A program made the position numbers and the translations under genes. 64,000 nucleotides of DNA from positions 16,303 to 80,302 of the forward strand of contig JAEINQ010000023.1 in NCBI GenBank assembly GCA_016342285.1. Reading direction: 5' to 3'. Shown here piece by piece: positions 51,882 through 62,400 of this stretch. The number at the start of each line of letters is the position of its first letter. The stretch's first letter is position 1. Origin of the DNA: Desulfobacterales bacterium (GTDB lineage Bacteria > Desulfobacterota > Desulfobacteria > Desulfobacterales > JAEINQ01). The notes under the pieces were generated by a model. The model had not been told where the DNA came from. It did no database searches and saw only the letters and a list, made by a program, of their open reading frames with translations.

Positions 51882-52673
51882 ATGTTCAACATCACCATCG
51901 GATCGGCCTCGGACACGGGAATGAAGCGAAAGGAGAATCAGGATTACCACGCCTACTTTCCGCCCGAAGACGGCTGCGCGAACCGAAAAGGGCTCTTGGT
52001 GGCGCTTGCCGACGGCATGGGGGGGCACTCCGGCGGGCAGATGGCATCCCGGCTTGCTGTTGAAACCTTGATGCAAAACTACTATCGAAACGACGATGAA
52101 AACATACCCGCCTCCCTCACGCAAGCCTTTCTCGACGCCAACGAAGCGGTCATCGCCAAGGGCGAACACGACATGAAGCTGCGAGGCATGGGCTCCACCC
52201 TGACCGCCGTGGTTTTCAAAGACGGACGCATGTTTTTTGGTCATGTCGGCGACAGCCGGGGGTATACCATTGTCGGCCACACCATGACCCAGTTTACCGA
52301 AGACCACAGCTTCGTGGCCAGCTTGGTCAAGGCCGGTGCCATCAAACCCGAAGAGGCCAAGGACCACCCGGAAAGCAACATCATCACCCGGGCCATCGGC
52401 ATGTCGCGGGAACTGAAGGTCGATGCGCCCTCATCGGGAATGAAACTGCACAATGGACAATCCATTCTGCTCTGTTGCGACGGGCTGTGGGGCGTGGTTC
52501 CCGAAGAAGAGATCCTGTCCACCGTGAAAACGCACCCGGAACCGAAAATCGCCAGCGAAAAGCTGGTGGAACTGGCCAACGCCAATGGCGGCCCGGACAA
52601 CATCACCGTCGTCATTGCACGCATTGACGGCATCGGCCTCCTTTCGAGTCTCACGAGTAAATTAGCGAGGTAA
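51882..52673 (+). CDS. PP2C-type Ser/Thr protein phosphatase 2
   Basis: A 263-residue PP2C with KRKENQDYHAYF, LADGMGGHSGG, GHVGDSRGYTIV, LLCCDGLWGVVPEEE and GGPDNITVVIAR. AAGGAG precedes the ATG at 51882, 12 bases after the pseudo-caspase stop, and it ends 6 bases before the kinase. It is the natural antagonist of that kinase, as in bacterial PppA/PpkA or PstP/PknB pairs. It is cytoplasmic; no membrane segment is present. Confidence 0.92.
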   Translation: MFNITIGSASDTGMKRKENQDYHAYFPPEDGCANRKGLLVALADGMGGHSGGQMASRLAVETLMQNYYRNDDENIPASLTQAFLDANEAVIAKGEHDMKLRGMGSTLTAVVFKDGRMFFGHVGDSRGYTIVGHTMTQFTEDHSFVASLVKAGAIKPEEAKDHPESNIITRAIGMSRELKVDAPSSGMKLHNGQSILLCCDGLWGVVPEEEILSTVKTHPEPKIASEKLVELANANGGPDNITVVIARIDGIGLLSSLTSKLAR

Positions 52674-52679
52674 CGGCGA

Positions 52680-54527
52680 ATGATCGGCGAACACATCGGC
52701 GACTATGAAGTAATCGGCTCATTGGGAAAGGGCGGATTCGGAGCCGTTTACAAGGCCAAAGCCAGTGACGGTACCGAGTTGGCCCTGAAGATTTTAAACC
52801 CCCAGGCTCTGGACAATAAGCGGGTCGTCAAGAAATTCTTCCACGAGGCCATGATCCTGGCCAAACTGGACCACCCCAACATCACCAAGCTCATGGAATT
52901 CTTTCCGGACGGCGAAAATTACGCCCTGGTCATGGAATTCGTCGAAGGGGTGGAGCTCAAGTCGGTCATCCAGAAGTACAAGGGACCCATGCCTTTTGAA
53001 CTGGCTTACAAAATCGCCAATCAGGCACTGGATGCCTTCCAATACGCCCACCAGAACGGCATCCTCCACCGGGACATCAAGCCGGGAAACATCATCATCG
53101 ACAAGAACGGCGACGCCAAGATCATGGACTTCGGCATCGCCAAGATGTCTTCGGCCGCCTCCCACGACACGGCGGCCAGTATGCTCTCCGTCCATTACGT
53201 GCCGCCGGAGCGCTTCGACAAGACCAAGGAGATCGACCAGCGGTCCGACATCTACTCCCTGGGTCTGGTTCTTTATGAAATGTTTGCCGGCCGGCGCCCG
53301 TTTAACGCCACGGAAACAGCCCAGGTGATGTTCTGCCACATGAACCAGATTCCGGATCCGCCCACCAAATTCTCCCCTGCCCTGCCGGAAAACATCAGCG
53401 CGGCCATCACCAAAGCGCTCGAAAAGGATCCGAACGACCGGTTCAACACCTTCATGGAATTCAAGGCCGCTCTCCAGCTTGAGCAGGATGATTTCGACGA
53501 TGCCACGGCCATCCTGGACTCTGATATGACCCTTGTCGACCAGATGCCGGGTATGCCAGTGGCAGAGGGCGCGGAAAAGGAAACGGGCAAAAAGAAGAAT
53601 CCGATGGTTCTGGTGGCCGCCATCCTGGTGCCGCTTCTGATCATCGGCGGGGCGGCCGGCTATTTTCTCACCCGCTCCAACGGGAACGGCAACGGAAAAT
53701 TGGCCGTGTCCGACACCGCCGTGCCGGAATCCAAAAAATACAAATACCTGAAAAAGAACGGCAAGGGGTTCCATGAATTCCAGCACCCGGCAGACAGCAG
53801 CACCCTGGTGCTGGTCCCGACCGGCCCCTTCACCATGGGATCGGCTCAGTACTCGGCCGAAGAGCCGGTCCAGCAGATCGCCATGGACGACTATTATATC
53901 GACAAATATCTGGTCACCAACGCCCAGTTCCAGAAATTCGTCACCCAGACCCAGCATCAGACCAATGCCGAAAAGGAAGGCGCCGGCATGGTGCGTATCG
54001 GCCGGCGGTGGAAAAAGGTTGACGGGGCCAGTTGGAAAACCCCCGACGGCCTGACCCCCATCGAAGGCAAGGAGAACAACCCCGTCTCCCAGGTCTCCTA
54101 CAACGACGCCCTGGCCTATTGCCAGTGGGCACAAAAAGACCTGCCCACCGAGGCCCAGTGGGAAAAGGCGGCCCGGGGCCCGGAAGGCAACGTCTATCCG
54201 TGGGGAAGTACCGAACCCAACAGCACCATGGCCAATTTTGACAACATCGTCGGCTCCACCACCCCGGTGACCGAATACGAAAAAGGGCAGAGCTACTACG
54301 GCGTCTTTGACATGGCCGGCAATGTCTACCAGTGGACCAAGGACTGGTACGGCACCGGCCAGCGCCAGGAGAAAAATCCCACCGGCCCGGCCGAAGGTGA
54401 AGAAAGGGTCATCAAGGGCGGGTCCTTTATCGAAGGGGTGGAGAGCCTGCGTTCACCCAACCGGGACCGCTACGATCCCAACTACAGCAGTTTTCTCTTC
54501 GGGTTCCGCTGCGCCTGCACCGAATAG
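52680..54527 (+). CDS. Transmembrane Ser/Thr protein kinase fused to an FGE-sulfatase domain
   Basis: A 615-residue protein. Residues 9-270 are a Hanks-type kinase: GKGGFG loop, Lys37, HRDIKPGN (130-137), DFG (150-152), and a PPER motif for APE. A single transmembrane segment lies at about 308-330 (MVLVAAILVPLLIIGGAAGYF). Residues about 370-615 are a formylglycine-generating-enzyme-like (SUMF1) domain (VPTGPFTMGSAQY, FGFRCAC at the end), facing outside the cytoplasm. That domain may bind a ligand or glycan and set kinase activity. It completes the operon of pseudo-caspase, PP2C and kinase, and may phosphorylate a partner of the FHA protein at 47002-47904. Confidence 0.92.
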   Translation: MIGEHIGDYEVIGSLGKGGFGAVYKAKASDGTELALKILNPQALDNKRVVKKFFHEAMILAKLDHPNITKLMEFFPDGENYALVMEFVEGVELKSVIQKYKGPMPFELAYKIANQALDAFQYAHQNGILHRDIKPGNIIIDKNGDAKIMDFGIAKMSSAASHDTAASMLSVHYVPPERFDKTKEIDQRSDIYSLGLVLYEMFAGRRPFNATETAQVMFCHMNQIPDPPTKFSPALPENISAAITKALEKDPNDRFNTFMEFKAALQLEQDDFDDATAILDSDMTLVDQMPGMPVAEGAEKETGKKKNPMVLVAAILVPLLIIGGAAGYFLTRSNGNGNGKLAVSDTAVPESKKYKYLKKNGKGFHEFQHPADSSTLVLVPTGPFTMGSAQYSAEEPVQQIAMDDYYIDKYLVTNAQFQKFVTQTQHQTNAEKEGAGMVRIGRRWKKVDGASWKTPDGLTPIEGKENNPVSQVSYNDALAYCQWAQKDLPTEAQWEKAARGPEGNVYPWGSTEPNSTMANFDNIVGSTTPVTEYEKGQSYYGVFDMAGNVYQWTKDWYGTGQRQEKNPTGPAEGEERVIKGGSFIEGVESLRSPNRDRYDPNYSSFLFGFRCACTE

Positions 54528-54528
54528 T

Positions 54529-54733
54529 TAAAATGGCTCCGCCATTTTAACTGGTAAGCGGCTGCGCCGCTTAATCGCGAACCGTTATTAAAGAATGGGG
54601 GCACTGTGCAAATACACAGAGCCCCCCATTTTTTTCCTTATCAACAAGAAGCCGGCCCCGGATTCGCAGGCAGGCCCAAATCATTCTTTCAAAGCGGCAG
54701 AGCCGCGTTCTATGTAAAATTGCGGAGCAATTT
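54529..54733. repeat. Cluster of short perfect hairpins
   Basis: aaaatggctccgccatttt (about 54530-54548), taagcggctgcgccgctta (54555-54573), aaagcggcagagccgcgtt (54691-54709) and aaaattgcggagcaattt (about 54717-54732). All share the design of a short palindrome around a GC-rich 3-base centre. Others occur at 55411-55433, 55747-55762 and 55767-55790. Confidence 0.65.
54594..54636 (+). terminator. Terminator of the kinase operon
   Basis: aatggggg(c) pairs with (g)ccccccatt around a loop with tgtgcaaatacaca, followed by seven T residues. Confidence 0.85.
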
Positions 54734-54745
54734 CAATCTCGGTTT

Positions 54746-55099
54746 TTACATTTGGAAAACGATTCTCAGCGCCTGGTCGATCTCCCGCATCTCATCGACC
54801 GACAATTTTCCCCGTATTTTTACCAGCCGATAACGATGATCAATGGGACGTGTCTGGAGGCAGTCGGAAATTGACTTCTTTGTCAGCCCGTTATGAAACG
54901 ACGGATGGATTTCCACATTGGTCTTGATTCTCGATTTTTTCTCGCTCCATCCGGTGATCGGGACCACCTGAATCACCGGTACCCGTTCGTTATAAATATC
55001 ATTGGTCACGATGATACAAGGCCGGATTTTTCCGGTTTCCGAACCCAAAGTCGGGTCAAGATTAACGTCAATGACCATCCCCCTTTTCAGCGTCGTCAT
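54746..55099 (-). CDS. MazF/PemK-family toxin (endoribonuclease)
   Basis: A 117-residue protein with the PemK/MazF fold: LKRGMVIDVNLDPTLGSETGKIRPCIIVTND and VPVIQVVPITG at the N-terminus, and KSISDCLQTRPIDHRRL-like order through DCLQTRPIDH. The G-x-E-x-x-K-x-R-P-x-x-I-V core is complete. Such toxins cut mRNA at short sequences. The ATG overlaps the antitoxin stop by an ATGA, so the pair is translationally coupled, with the antitoxin first as usual. Confidence 0.9.
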   Translation of the reverse strand: MTTLKRGMVIDVNLDPTLGSETGKIRPCIIVTNDIYNERVPVIQVVPITGWSEKKSRIKTNVEIHPSFHNGLTKKSISDCLQTRPIDHRYRLVKIRGKLSVDEMREIDQALRIVFQM

Positions 55100-55329
55100 T
55101 CCGGCCATCCATCCAACGCAGCTCCGGTCAATTCTTTCAGGTCATCATCTTGTGAATAGGTTTCCGCGTAGAGCTCGGCGGACTGCCTTAGGCTTTCAAT
55201 CTCCAATTCCGTCTTCAAACGGTCAATTGCCTTCCTCAGCATCGCGCTTTTATCCTTGAATCCGTACACCTTATAGTCACTCAAAAACCGGGCTTGGGTT
55301 TCTTCAACACTGAATTTGGCCTGCAACAT
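55096..55329 (-). CDS. Antitoxin of the MazF/PemK-type pair
   Basis: A 77-residue, mostly helical and acidic protein. The start at 55329 (MLQAKFSVEETQARF) follows a perfect AGGAGGTG; longer starts at 55347 and 55374 lack that. The N-terminal half looks like a ribbon-helix-helix or short DNA-binding segment; the C-terminal Asp/Glu-rich tail (SQDDDLKELTG) would wrap the toxin. Its family is not certain from sequence alone, but position and coupling to the toxin make the role clear. Confidence 0.8.
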   Translation of the reverse strand: MLQAKFSVEETQARFLSDYKVYGFKDKSAMLRKAIDRLKTELEIESLRQSAELYAETYSQDDDLKELTGAALDGWPE

Positions 55330-55374
55330 GAGCACCTCCTGGGACATATATTTAGACCTTAAATTACGACCCAA

Positions 55375-55786
55375 TTATAGGCACCAGGAAACTCCAGGTC
55401 AACCCGAAAGTTAAAAATGCGGGGCATTTTTAACTGGCAAGTGACTTGGGCCGAACCCAGTCTCACGGAAAGGACGCCAAGGACCTAAAAAACCCCGTTT
55501 TTTTACCCCTTGAGTCCCAACTGCGCAGGGCGTTCTATATCGGCTACAGAGAGCCCCCCGGGCGGCGGAAGCTGTTGTCTGCGGTCGAAGGATCGCAATT
55601 TATCGGGAGCCATATTTTCATTTGCCGTCTATCTCAGCGGCAAATGAAAAAAGGTCTTTCTCCGAGTTCTCTGCGTCTCAAGCGCAGCGGGTGGTGAAAA
55701 ACAAAGGGCCCGCCGTCTCCGGCAGGCCCATCATTTTCAAAAACATAAGCGGCAAAGCCGCGCATCATAAAATCGCGCCAGCGATT
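55375..55786. other. Non-coding gap with repeat remnants
   Basis: The 412-bp gap holds a ttaaaaatgcggggcatttttaa hairpin (55411-55433), a cacggaaaggacgccaagg word often seen in degenerate intergenic repeats, a terminator-like hairpin and small palindromes at its end. No open frame with a ribosome site was found. Confidence 0.5.
55697..55730 (-). terminator. Terminator of the OmpH gene
   Basis: The minus strand reads gggcctgccggagacggcgggccc (imperfect stem) followed by tttgttttt, 57 bases past the OmpH stop. Confidence 0.8.
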
Positions 55787-56305
55787 TTATTTTTTGTTCA
55801 GCTCCTTAATCACATCCCCGGTGATGTCCACCGCCTCGTCAAGATACCCGATGGCATTGGGATCCTTGAGGATAATGGCAAAATTCTTTTTCTTGGCCAC
55901 GCTTTTAAGAACGCTGTCCGCCTTTTTCAGGATAATGGCGACCAACTGCCGGTCCTCACGCACGATCTCTTCCTTGGCATCTTCAACCATCCGCTGGTAG
56001 TCCTTGTAAATTCTCTGGAGCTCTTCGATCTTGGCGCGTTTTTCCGATGGCGGCAGCTTGTCGCCGGATTCGTTGATAAAGGTTTTCATCTTGTTGATGT
56101 CCTTGAGCTTGTCGGAAACGGCATCTTCCTTCTTCTTTCTCAGTTTCTGAATATCCTTTTGGGCTTCCTTTCCGATCTTGGATTCGGCCACCAGCCGTCT
56201 GAGATTGATATACCCAACTTTTTCCGCTGCCGCGTATGCTCCGGCGGAAAAAAGAAACGTCATTGCAGCTACAATCGACCATGCCAACAGATTCCGTAGT
56301 CTCAT
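55787..56305 (-). CDS. OmpH/Skp-family periplasmic chaperone
   Basis: A 172-residue protein with a signal peptide (MRLRNLLAWSIVAAMTFLFSAGAYA, cleaved before or near AAEK). It then shows the Skp pattern: VGYINLRRLVAESKIGKEAQKDIQKLRKKK, a long coiled coil (about 45-130) and a C-terminal FAIILKDPNAIGYLDEAVDIT strand. Skp trimers hold unfolded outer-membrane proteins in the periplasm. GAAAGGAG precedes the ATG. It lies 107 bases after the giant adhesin on the same strand, so it may help export or fold that protein. Confidence 0.88.
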   Translation of the reverse strand: MRLRNLLAWSIVAAMTFLFSAGAYAAAEKVGYINLRRLVAESKIGKEAQKDIQKLRKKKEDAVSDKLKDINKMKTFINESGDKLPPSEKRAKIEELQRIYKDYQRMVEDAKEEIVREDRQLVAIILKKADSVLKSVAKKKNFAIILKDPNAIGYLDEAVDITGDVIKELNKK

Positions 56306-56412
56306 TTTTTTCAGGCTCCTTTCTAAGAATATAATAAATGTCTCGGCCAATTTCTTTGTTCCTATTACCACACAGTCCCTTTTTTCCAATTAAGAGTCAA
56401 TTAAGGGAGCGA

Positions 56413-59400
56413 CTACTCCTCTATGATTTCCTCATCGCCGAACTCGATAAAAATCCCCAGCGGCGGTTCCCTGAAGGCGTCCTCCTTGAGCAGTTCACGG
56501 AGCAGGAATTCGAGATCGGCCTGGGCTTCGCTACCGATGGACGGCAGGAGGTCATCCTGGAGGTTGGCCAGGGCTTGGAGAACGGCTTGGGCGGTGTAGG
56601 TTTCCAAGCCGACGTAATAGACCCCACCATCGGCCGCCGTTGCATCAAAGGCGCCAGCCGCCGGTGCACTGGTTAAACGGGCACCTTTATAGAGCCGCAA
56701 CGAACTGCCATCGGGAGAAACGCCCAGGGCCTTTCCAGTTAAGCTGCTCCCCGGAACGTCGGCCGTGGTGGCCCCAGTATAACCGACGTAGTTCGCTTCA
56801 AGATAGACTTCCCCGCCATGGAAGGTGCCGCCATAGATCTCTCCGCCGGTGATCAGGGACAGTTTTTGTGTACCGGCATTTACATCACCGATGACAATAT
56901 CGTCTTGCGCTGTGATGCTGATGTCGCCACCGGCGGAATCCACGTCCTCCAGGGAAATGCTGCCTGTAGCGGCAAGTTTGATGATACCGCCACCGTGGGC
57001 ACGAAGACTCTTCACATTGAGTTCCAGTGGATTCGGGGAGCCGATTGTGCCACCGGCATTCATGGTCAGGGTACCGCTAACCGCAGAGATATCCATGGCG
57101 GAGTCGGTATCGCCGTGGATGGAGCCACCGCTGGTTACGGAGACCGCGGAATTGGTGGCATTTCCGGTCGTGATGGATCCGGTGAGGGTTACATCCCCGT
57201 TGGCGGTCAACAAGACCTCTCCGTCTGTTGAATTGATGGCAGAACGAAGGTCCAAGTTGCTTGCCGTGGAGTTGACGCTGATCTTTCCGGAAACCGCGTT
57301 CAACGCGGCGTTTAAGGTGATGGCACCGGAATGTTCAATGGTGATGGCATTGCTTCCGGTGGTGGTGATGTTCGTCCCGCCATAGACAAAGGAGATACCG
57401 TGGCTGGTAAAGCCGCCGGGGGAAGTGACGGTTCCGCCGAGATTGACAGCGCCGCCGTTGCTGATGGTAAAGACGTTGGTGTCAATGGTGGATGCGGATG
57501 TAACGCTTCCGGCGTTCTCGACTTTCACTTGCTCCAGAGGCGAGCCGCCGCCCACTGCACCGGCAAAGTTCACGGCACCGGTGCCGGCTTCCACGGTCAG
57601 GCCCTGTCCATTGGCGGCCGTGGCATCCAGGGTGCCGGCAAAGGTGACATTTCCGACGACGGCAGTCCCCGTGTCCAGGGTCACGCTGTCCCCGAGGGTG
57701 GTGGCGTTGTGGAAAGTAATGTTTCCACCCGCGGTGGTCACATTGGCCGAGGTGGCGATGGGACCACCGCTGAATTCACCGATATCCACCTGGCCGACTC
57801 CGGCATTGATGTCGCCGGCCCCGGCGATGGTGATACTGACGGTTCCGTCAAGATCGATGTCCCCACCACCGGACTGAATGGGTGCGTTGACCAGCAGGGT
57901 GCCGGCATCAATGTTGATGGCGCCGCCGGTGGAACTCAGCGCAGCCGAAAGACTAACATCACCGGTGTGATTGATGACGATATCGCTGCCAACCGTATTG
58001 AGGGAGGCCCCGGCGTAGAGGAAGTCCGCTCCGCTACTGTCAAAGCCGCCGTTCACGCTCACCAGTCCTTTGAGGCTGACGTTACCGGCACCAGCCTCAA
58101 GGGTAAGGCTCGGAGCGCCGGTTACGGTGGAAACGAAGGTGATGTCGCCACCGACGGCACCGCCCCCCGTGCTAAGGGTCACATCCGAACCGAGGGTCAC
58201 GGCATTGTTGAAAAGGATGCCGCCACCGGCCGTTGTCACCGGGCTTCCGGCCAGGGCCACAGCTCCGGCAAGAGATTTGCCGAAGCTCACATCGCCATTG
58301 GTGGCGGTAATGCTGCCGGCGGCCGAGACCGTGGTGAGCCCGGCAGCGTCAATGCTGACATCGCCGGCTCCGGAACTGATGGCCGCCCCGAGGTTGATGG
58401 TCCCGCCGGAATCGATGTTCACGGCACCGTCATTGGAGGTGATACCCGCGGTGATGTCGATGTCCCCAACATTATCCAAAAGGATCAGTCCACCAACCGA
58501 ACTGATGGCATTATCCACGGTCAGGGTCTGGCCGCTCTGGACGTATGAGACGGTACCGGCGCTGCCGGTGGTGATGCCATTGGCTCCAAGACTCACCGCG
58601 CCGGTCGGTGCATTGTCAAGATAGATATTGCCGGCTGCAGTGTTCGCTTCAATTGTCGTGACCCCGTCACCGACCAGGGTCACCGCCGATGCGGCGGTTC
58701 CGATACCGGTCTTGGCATCCAGGTTAAAGGTATCTGCTGTCACCTCGCCGGCCCCGTCGAGAATGGCGCCGTCGGCGTTGATGGTTACCGGCGAATTGGC
58801 CGTCACCGTGCCGGCCACGATATCGGCCGTGCTGTCGGCAACGATGCCGTTATCGGTGCGCAACATCACCGCACCGCTGTCGTTGACCACGCTGGTTGCC
58901 ATAAGTTTTCCGCCGGCATCCACCGTAATGGCACCGGCGCCGATGGAATATACATTGACCAGTTCAACCGCATTGACCTCGTCGATGGTCACCAGGCCGC
59001 TGGCCTGAGCGGTGATGGTCGATACAGACGTATCCACATCAATCGTACCGTTGACGGCTGACAGGTTTAAATCATCACCCGAAACGGACCCGTCCGCCTG
59101 GTTGTAGGTAATGTTGCCGGCACCCGCGGTCAGCGATACGTCACCCAGAGTGGAAATCGTATCGCCCGCGCCGGTCTGGGTAATGTTCTGGCCCGCAACG
59201 ATGGATATGTCTCCGCTGGTGGAACTTACCGCTCCGCCGTTGATTACCACGTCCGCCGTGGCATTGCCCGCCGTCAGGCTGATGGCACCGCCTCCATTGG
59301 CGGTCAGCGCCCCGGATACCGTCAGGGTGGCACCGGCGTCGGTGGAATCGGTAGCGATGATAATGCTGCCGTTGTTTGTGTTGGCGCTGCCCGTGGTCAC

Positions 59401-62400
59401 GCCGCTGACGCTCAGGGTTCCGTTGGTTTCGTAAATCTCAACGGTATTCTCAGCGGTAAAGCCGATGGTACCGGCATCGGTTTCAATGGCGTTGCCCGCC
59501 CCGATGCCCGCACCCGAGATCAGAGTCAGGATCGTGCCGGTGATGTCGGCAGCGGCATCGCCGTCAGCCAATTCGCTGATGGCACCGCCGGCGGTGATGT
59601 CCACCGTTGCGGCCCCGGCATCCACCGAGTCAACGACCACATCGCCTAAGCTGGCCTCCAGACTGATGGCATTGCCGCCAGTGCTCACGGTCAGTGCCCG
59701 CAACTGGCCGGCGGCATCCGTCACCATCGTCCCGCTGGCAATGGTGATGTCAATGAGGTCGATGCCGTCGGTTTCGACAATGGCCAAACCGTTGTCCACA
59801 TTGAGGCTGTTGACAGTCAGGGTATTGATGTCGGTTTCGATGGCCGCATCCGCGCCGGCCTTGAGAACCATACCGATAGACCCTGACGCTGCGGACAGGC
59901 TGATATCGACATTGTTGCCGATTATGTTCTCATCCGCATCGCTTTCGTCGGTGATGTCTCCACCGGAGACCAGGGTCACGTCTCCGCTGCCCGCATCGAG
60001 CACGCCCAGTTTGAAAGCATCGGTGGACGTCAGGGCCATGTTCCCGCCGGCCGCCGAACTGTCGGCATTGACGATGGTGGTGGCATTGAAGGTCAGGGGG
60101 TTGGCTACACCGATCTCACCAACTCCGATTCCACCGTTCGTGGCTGTCAGGTTAAGGGTGGCCGCCGTAATCTCGACAATGGCGTTGGCGTTGTCCGCGA
60201 AAATGCCGGAGCCTTCCACATTCACCGTCTGGCCGGAGGCCGTTATGGCGCTGTCGGTCAAGGTGATGATCCCATTGGCAGTCAGATCCACCTGTCCCGC
60301 CGCACCGATGCTGGTAATGGTGATGGCATCGGCCTCTTCAATATCCACGGCGCTGGCATCGGCGATGGTAATGGAATCCATGGCCGTATCCGCCTCAAAG
60401 GCATAGGGGCCACCGCCATCAAGGTTCAGGGTTACGTCAACAATGCCGCCAACCAGGTTCAGTACGCCGTTGGCGTTGGCATCGGTGAATCCCTGCTGGG
60501 ATATGATGGTGATATCCCCCGTGCCCGCGTCGATCCGACCGGCCATGAAATCACCGGCCGTATTGTCCAGCCAGATGCTGCCGTTGTTCTCCGCCGCATT
60601 GGCGTCGATGCGCGTTGTCCCATCCACGTTGATGGCGTTGACGGCATCCCCAATATCGTTGCTGAACAAGCCATCTCCACCAGCAACCAGTGTGATGATG
60701 GCGCCGTCCACGTTGGACGTCGCATCCACCAGGGCGCCGGCCTCGGCCCGCAGGGTTACGTCATTGCCGTCGGCCGTCACCGTACCGATGTTGATGTTGC
60801 CGGCACTGGTGATGATACTCAGGTCGTCGTCGGCCTGGTCACCGCCGGCCACCACCGTAGTGGCCGTTACCGTACCGCCGGCCGTTACCGTTATTGCACC
60901 GTCGTCAGAAATCAGCCTGGTCAGTTCAACGCCGTCTTTCTCCGTAATGGCAATCGTTCCCGTGCCCGAAACGGTTTTGGCTCCAGCGCTGGTAATGCTC
61001 GCCACTTCGGTGGTCAGTTCGACGCCAGTTGCCGCATCAATGGTGAGAACGTTGCCCACAACATCGCCTGCACCGTCCGTGATCTTTCCTGCTGCGTTCA
61101 GGGTGACATCGTTGGCTGATTGAATGAACCCAGCGTCGATGTCGCCACCGCTGGTCGTATCCAAAAGCACGTCATCTGTGCCCGTTCCGCCGGCATCACC
61201 GGAAACCACCTTTTGCACCGTCATTTTGCCGACCGAAGAGATGTCAACCGTACCGTCGTGACTCATCACATCCACCACCGTCAGGCCACTATCGTTGTCG
61301 ATGGTAATGTCACCTGCAGCACTCGTGGACGCCCAGAGATTGCTCACCAAGGTATCCAGATCAATGGCCACCCCTGCGTTAGCACCGCCGGCACTAGCTT
61401 CAAGGTCAGTTGCCGTAACGGTGATACCCGAACCATCCAGGTAGCTGCCGGCCTCTAAAGTCACACCTCCGCCGGCCGTAACATCGTTTACCAGCGTCAT
61501 GGTCGAGCCAGACTGGATCGCGATATCGTCCACGGCGGTCAGGGTCTCGGCATTGTTGAATGTGCCGCTGGCCGCAAATGTCATACTACCGCTCACACCG
61601 CCACCAATCAGGGCCGTTGCGGCGTGAGCCGCAGCGGCGCTTGCACTTCCGGTGGCATCCACCAGTTCGGCTGCCCCCCCGGCGCCGATATCGGTGTTGA
61701 TAGCATCAGCTATGGCCGCGTTGGTATGGGCGGCATTGGCCGTATCAATGGTGACCGTAATGGCATTGCCCACAACGCCAACCGTGGGAGTAGCGGTTCC
61801 GCCCACATCAAGAATCTCCAGCGTAATGGCATCCCCGGCTGCACCGGCGCTATCAGCCGCCAAGAAGAGTTCGGAATTGAACGTGCCCACAGCGCTGGAA
61901 CTGGCCGTCACCGTCTGGTCGATATCGAGGTTTCCGCCGGTGGATTCGAGAGAGATGTTCTCTCCTTCCACGGCGCCCGTGGTCTGGATCGTTCCTCCGG
62001 CTGCGATTGAGACATTCGCAAACGCATCAATTCCGCCGGCAATATTCATGGAAGAACCCGAAATGACGACCACGTCTGCAACTGAGGTCAGCTCCGAGTC
62101 ATTCTGGAAGGTGTCCGCGGCAGTGATGGTGATGTCGTCAGCAGTGCTGGTAACCGCATCCAGACGGATCTTTTCACCGCTGATTCCCACCACGGCGCCG
62201 GTAAGAAGCGCGGACTCATCCAAAATGGTTTCCCCTACACTAAGATCGCCCGTACCGTCATTGTTGGCGTCAGCGATGATGGTCAGCACGCCGGAGGCAT
62301 CCACGTCGGCTGTGGTGTTGTCGTTGTCGTCGATGGTGATACCGTCTGCGGCGATCAGGGAGATGGCACCGGACGTTGCTGGGTCGCCGTCCGAATCCGA

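Noticed and set aside
57331..58548. Long plus-strand open frames of 150-400 codons between 56.4 and 63.3 kb
   Set aside because: They are antisense to the giant adhesin. Its GC-rich repetitive codons leave few stops on the other strand; no ribosome sites or known domains were seen.
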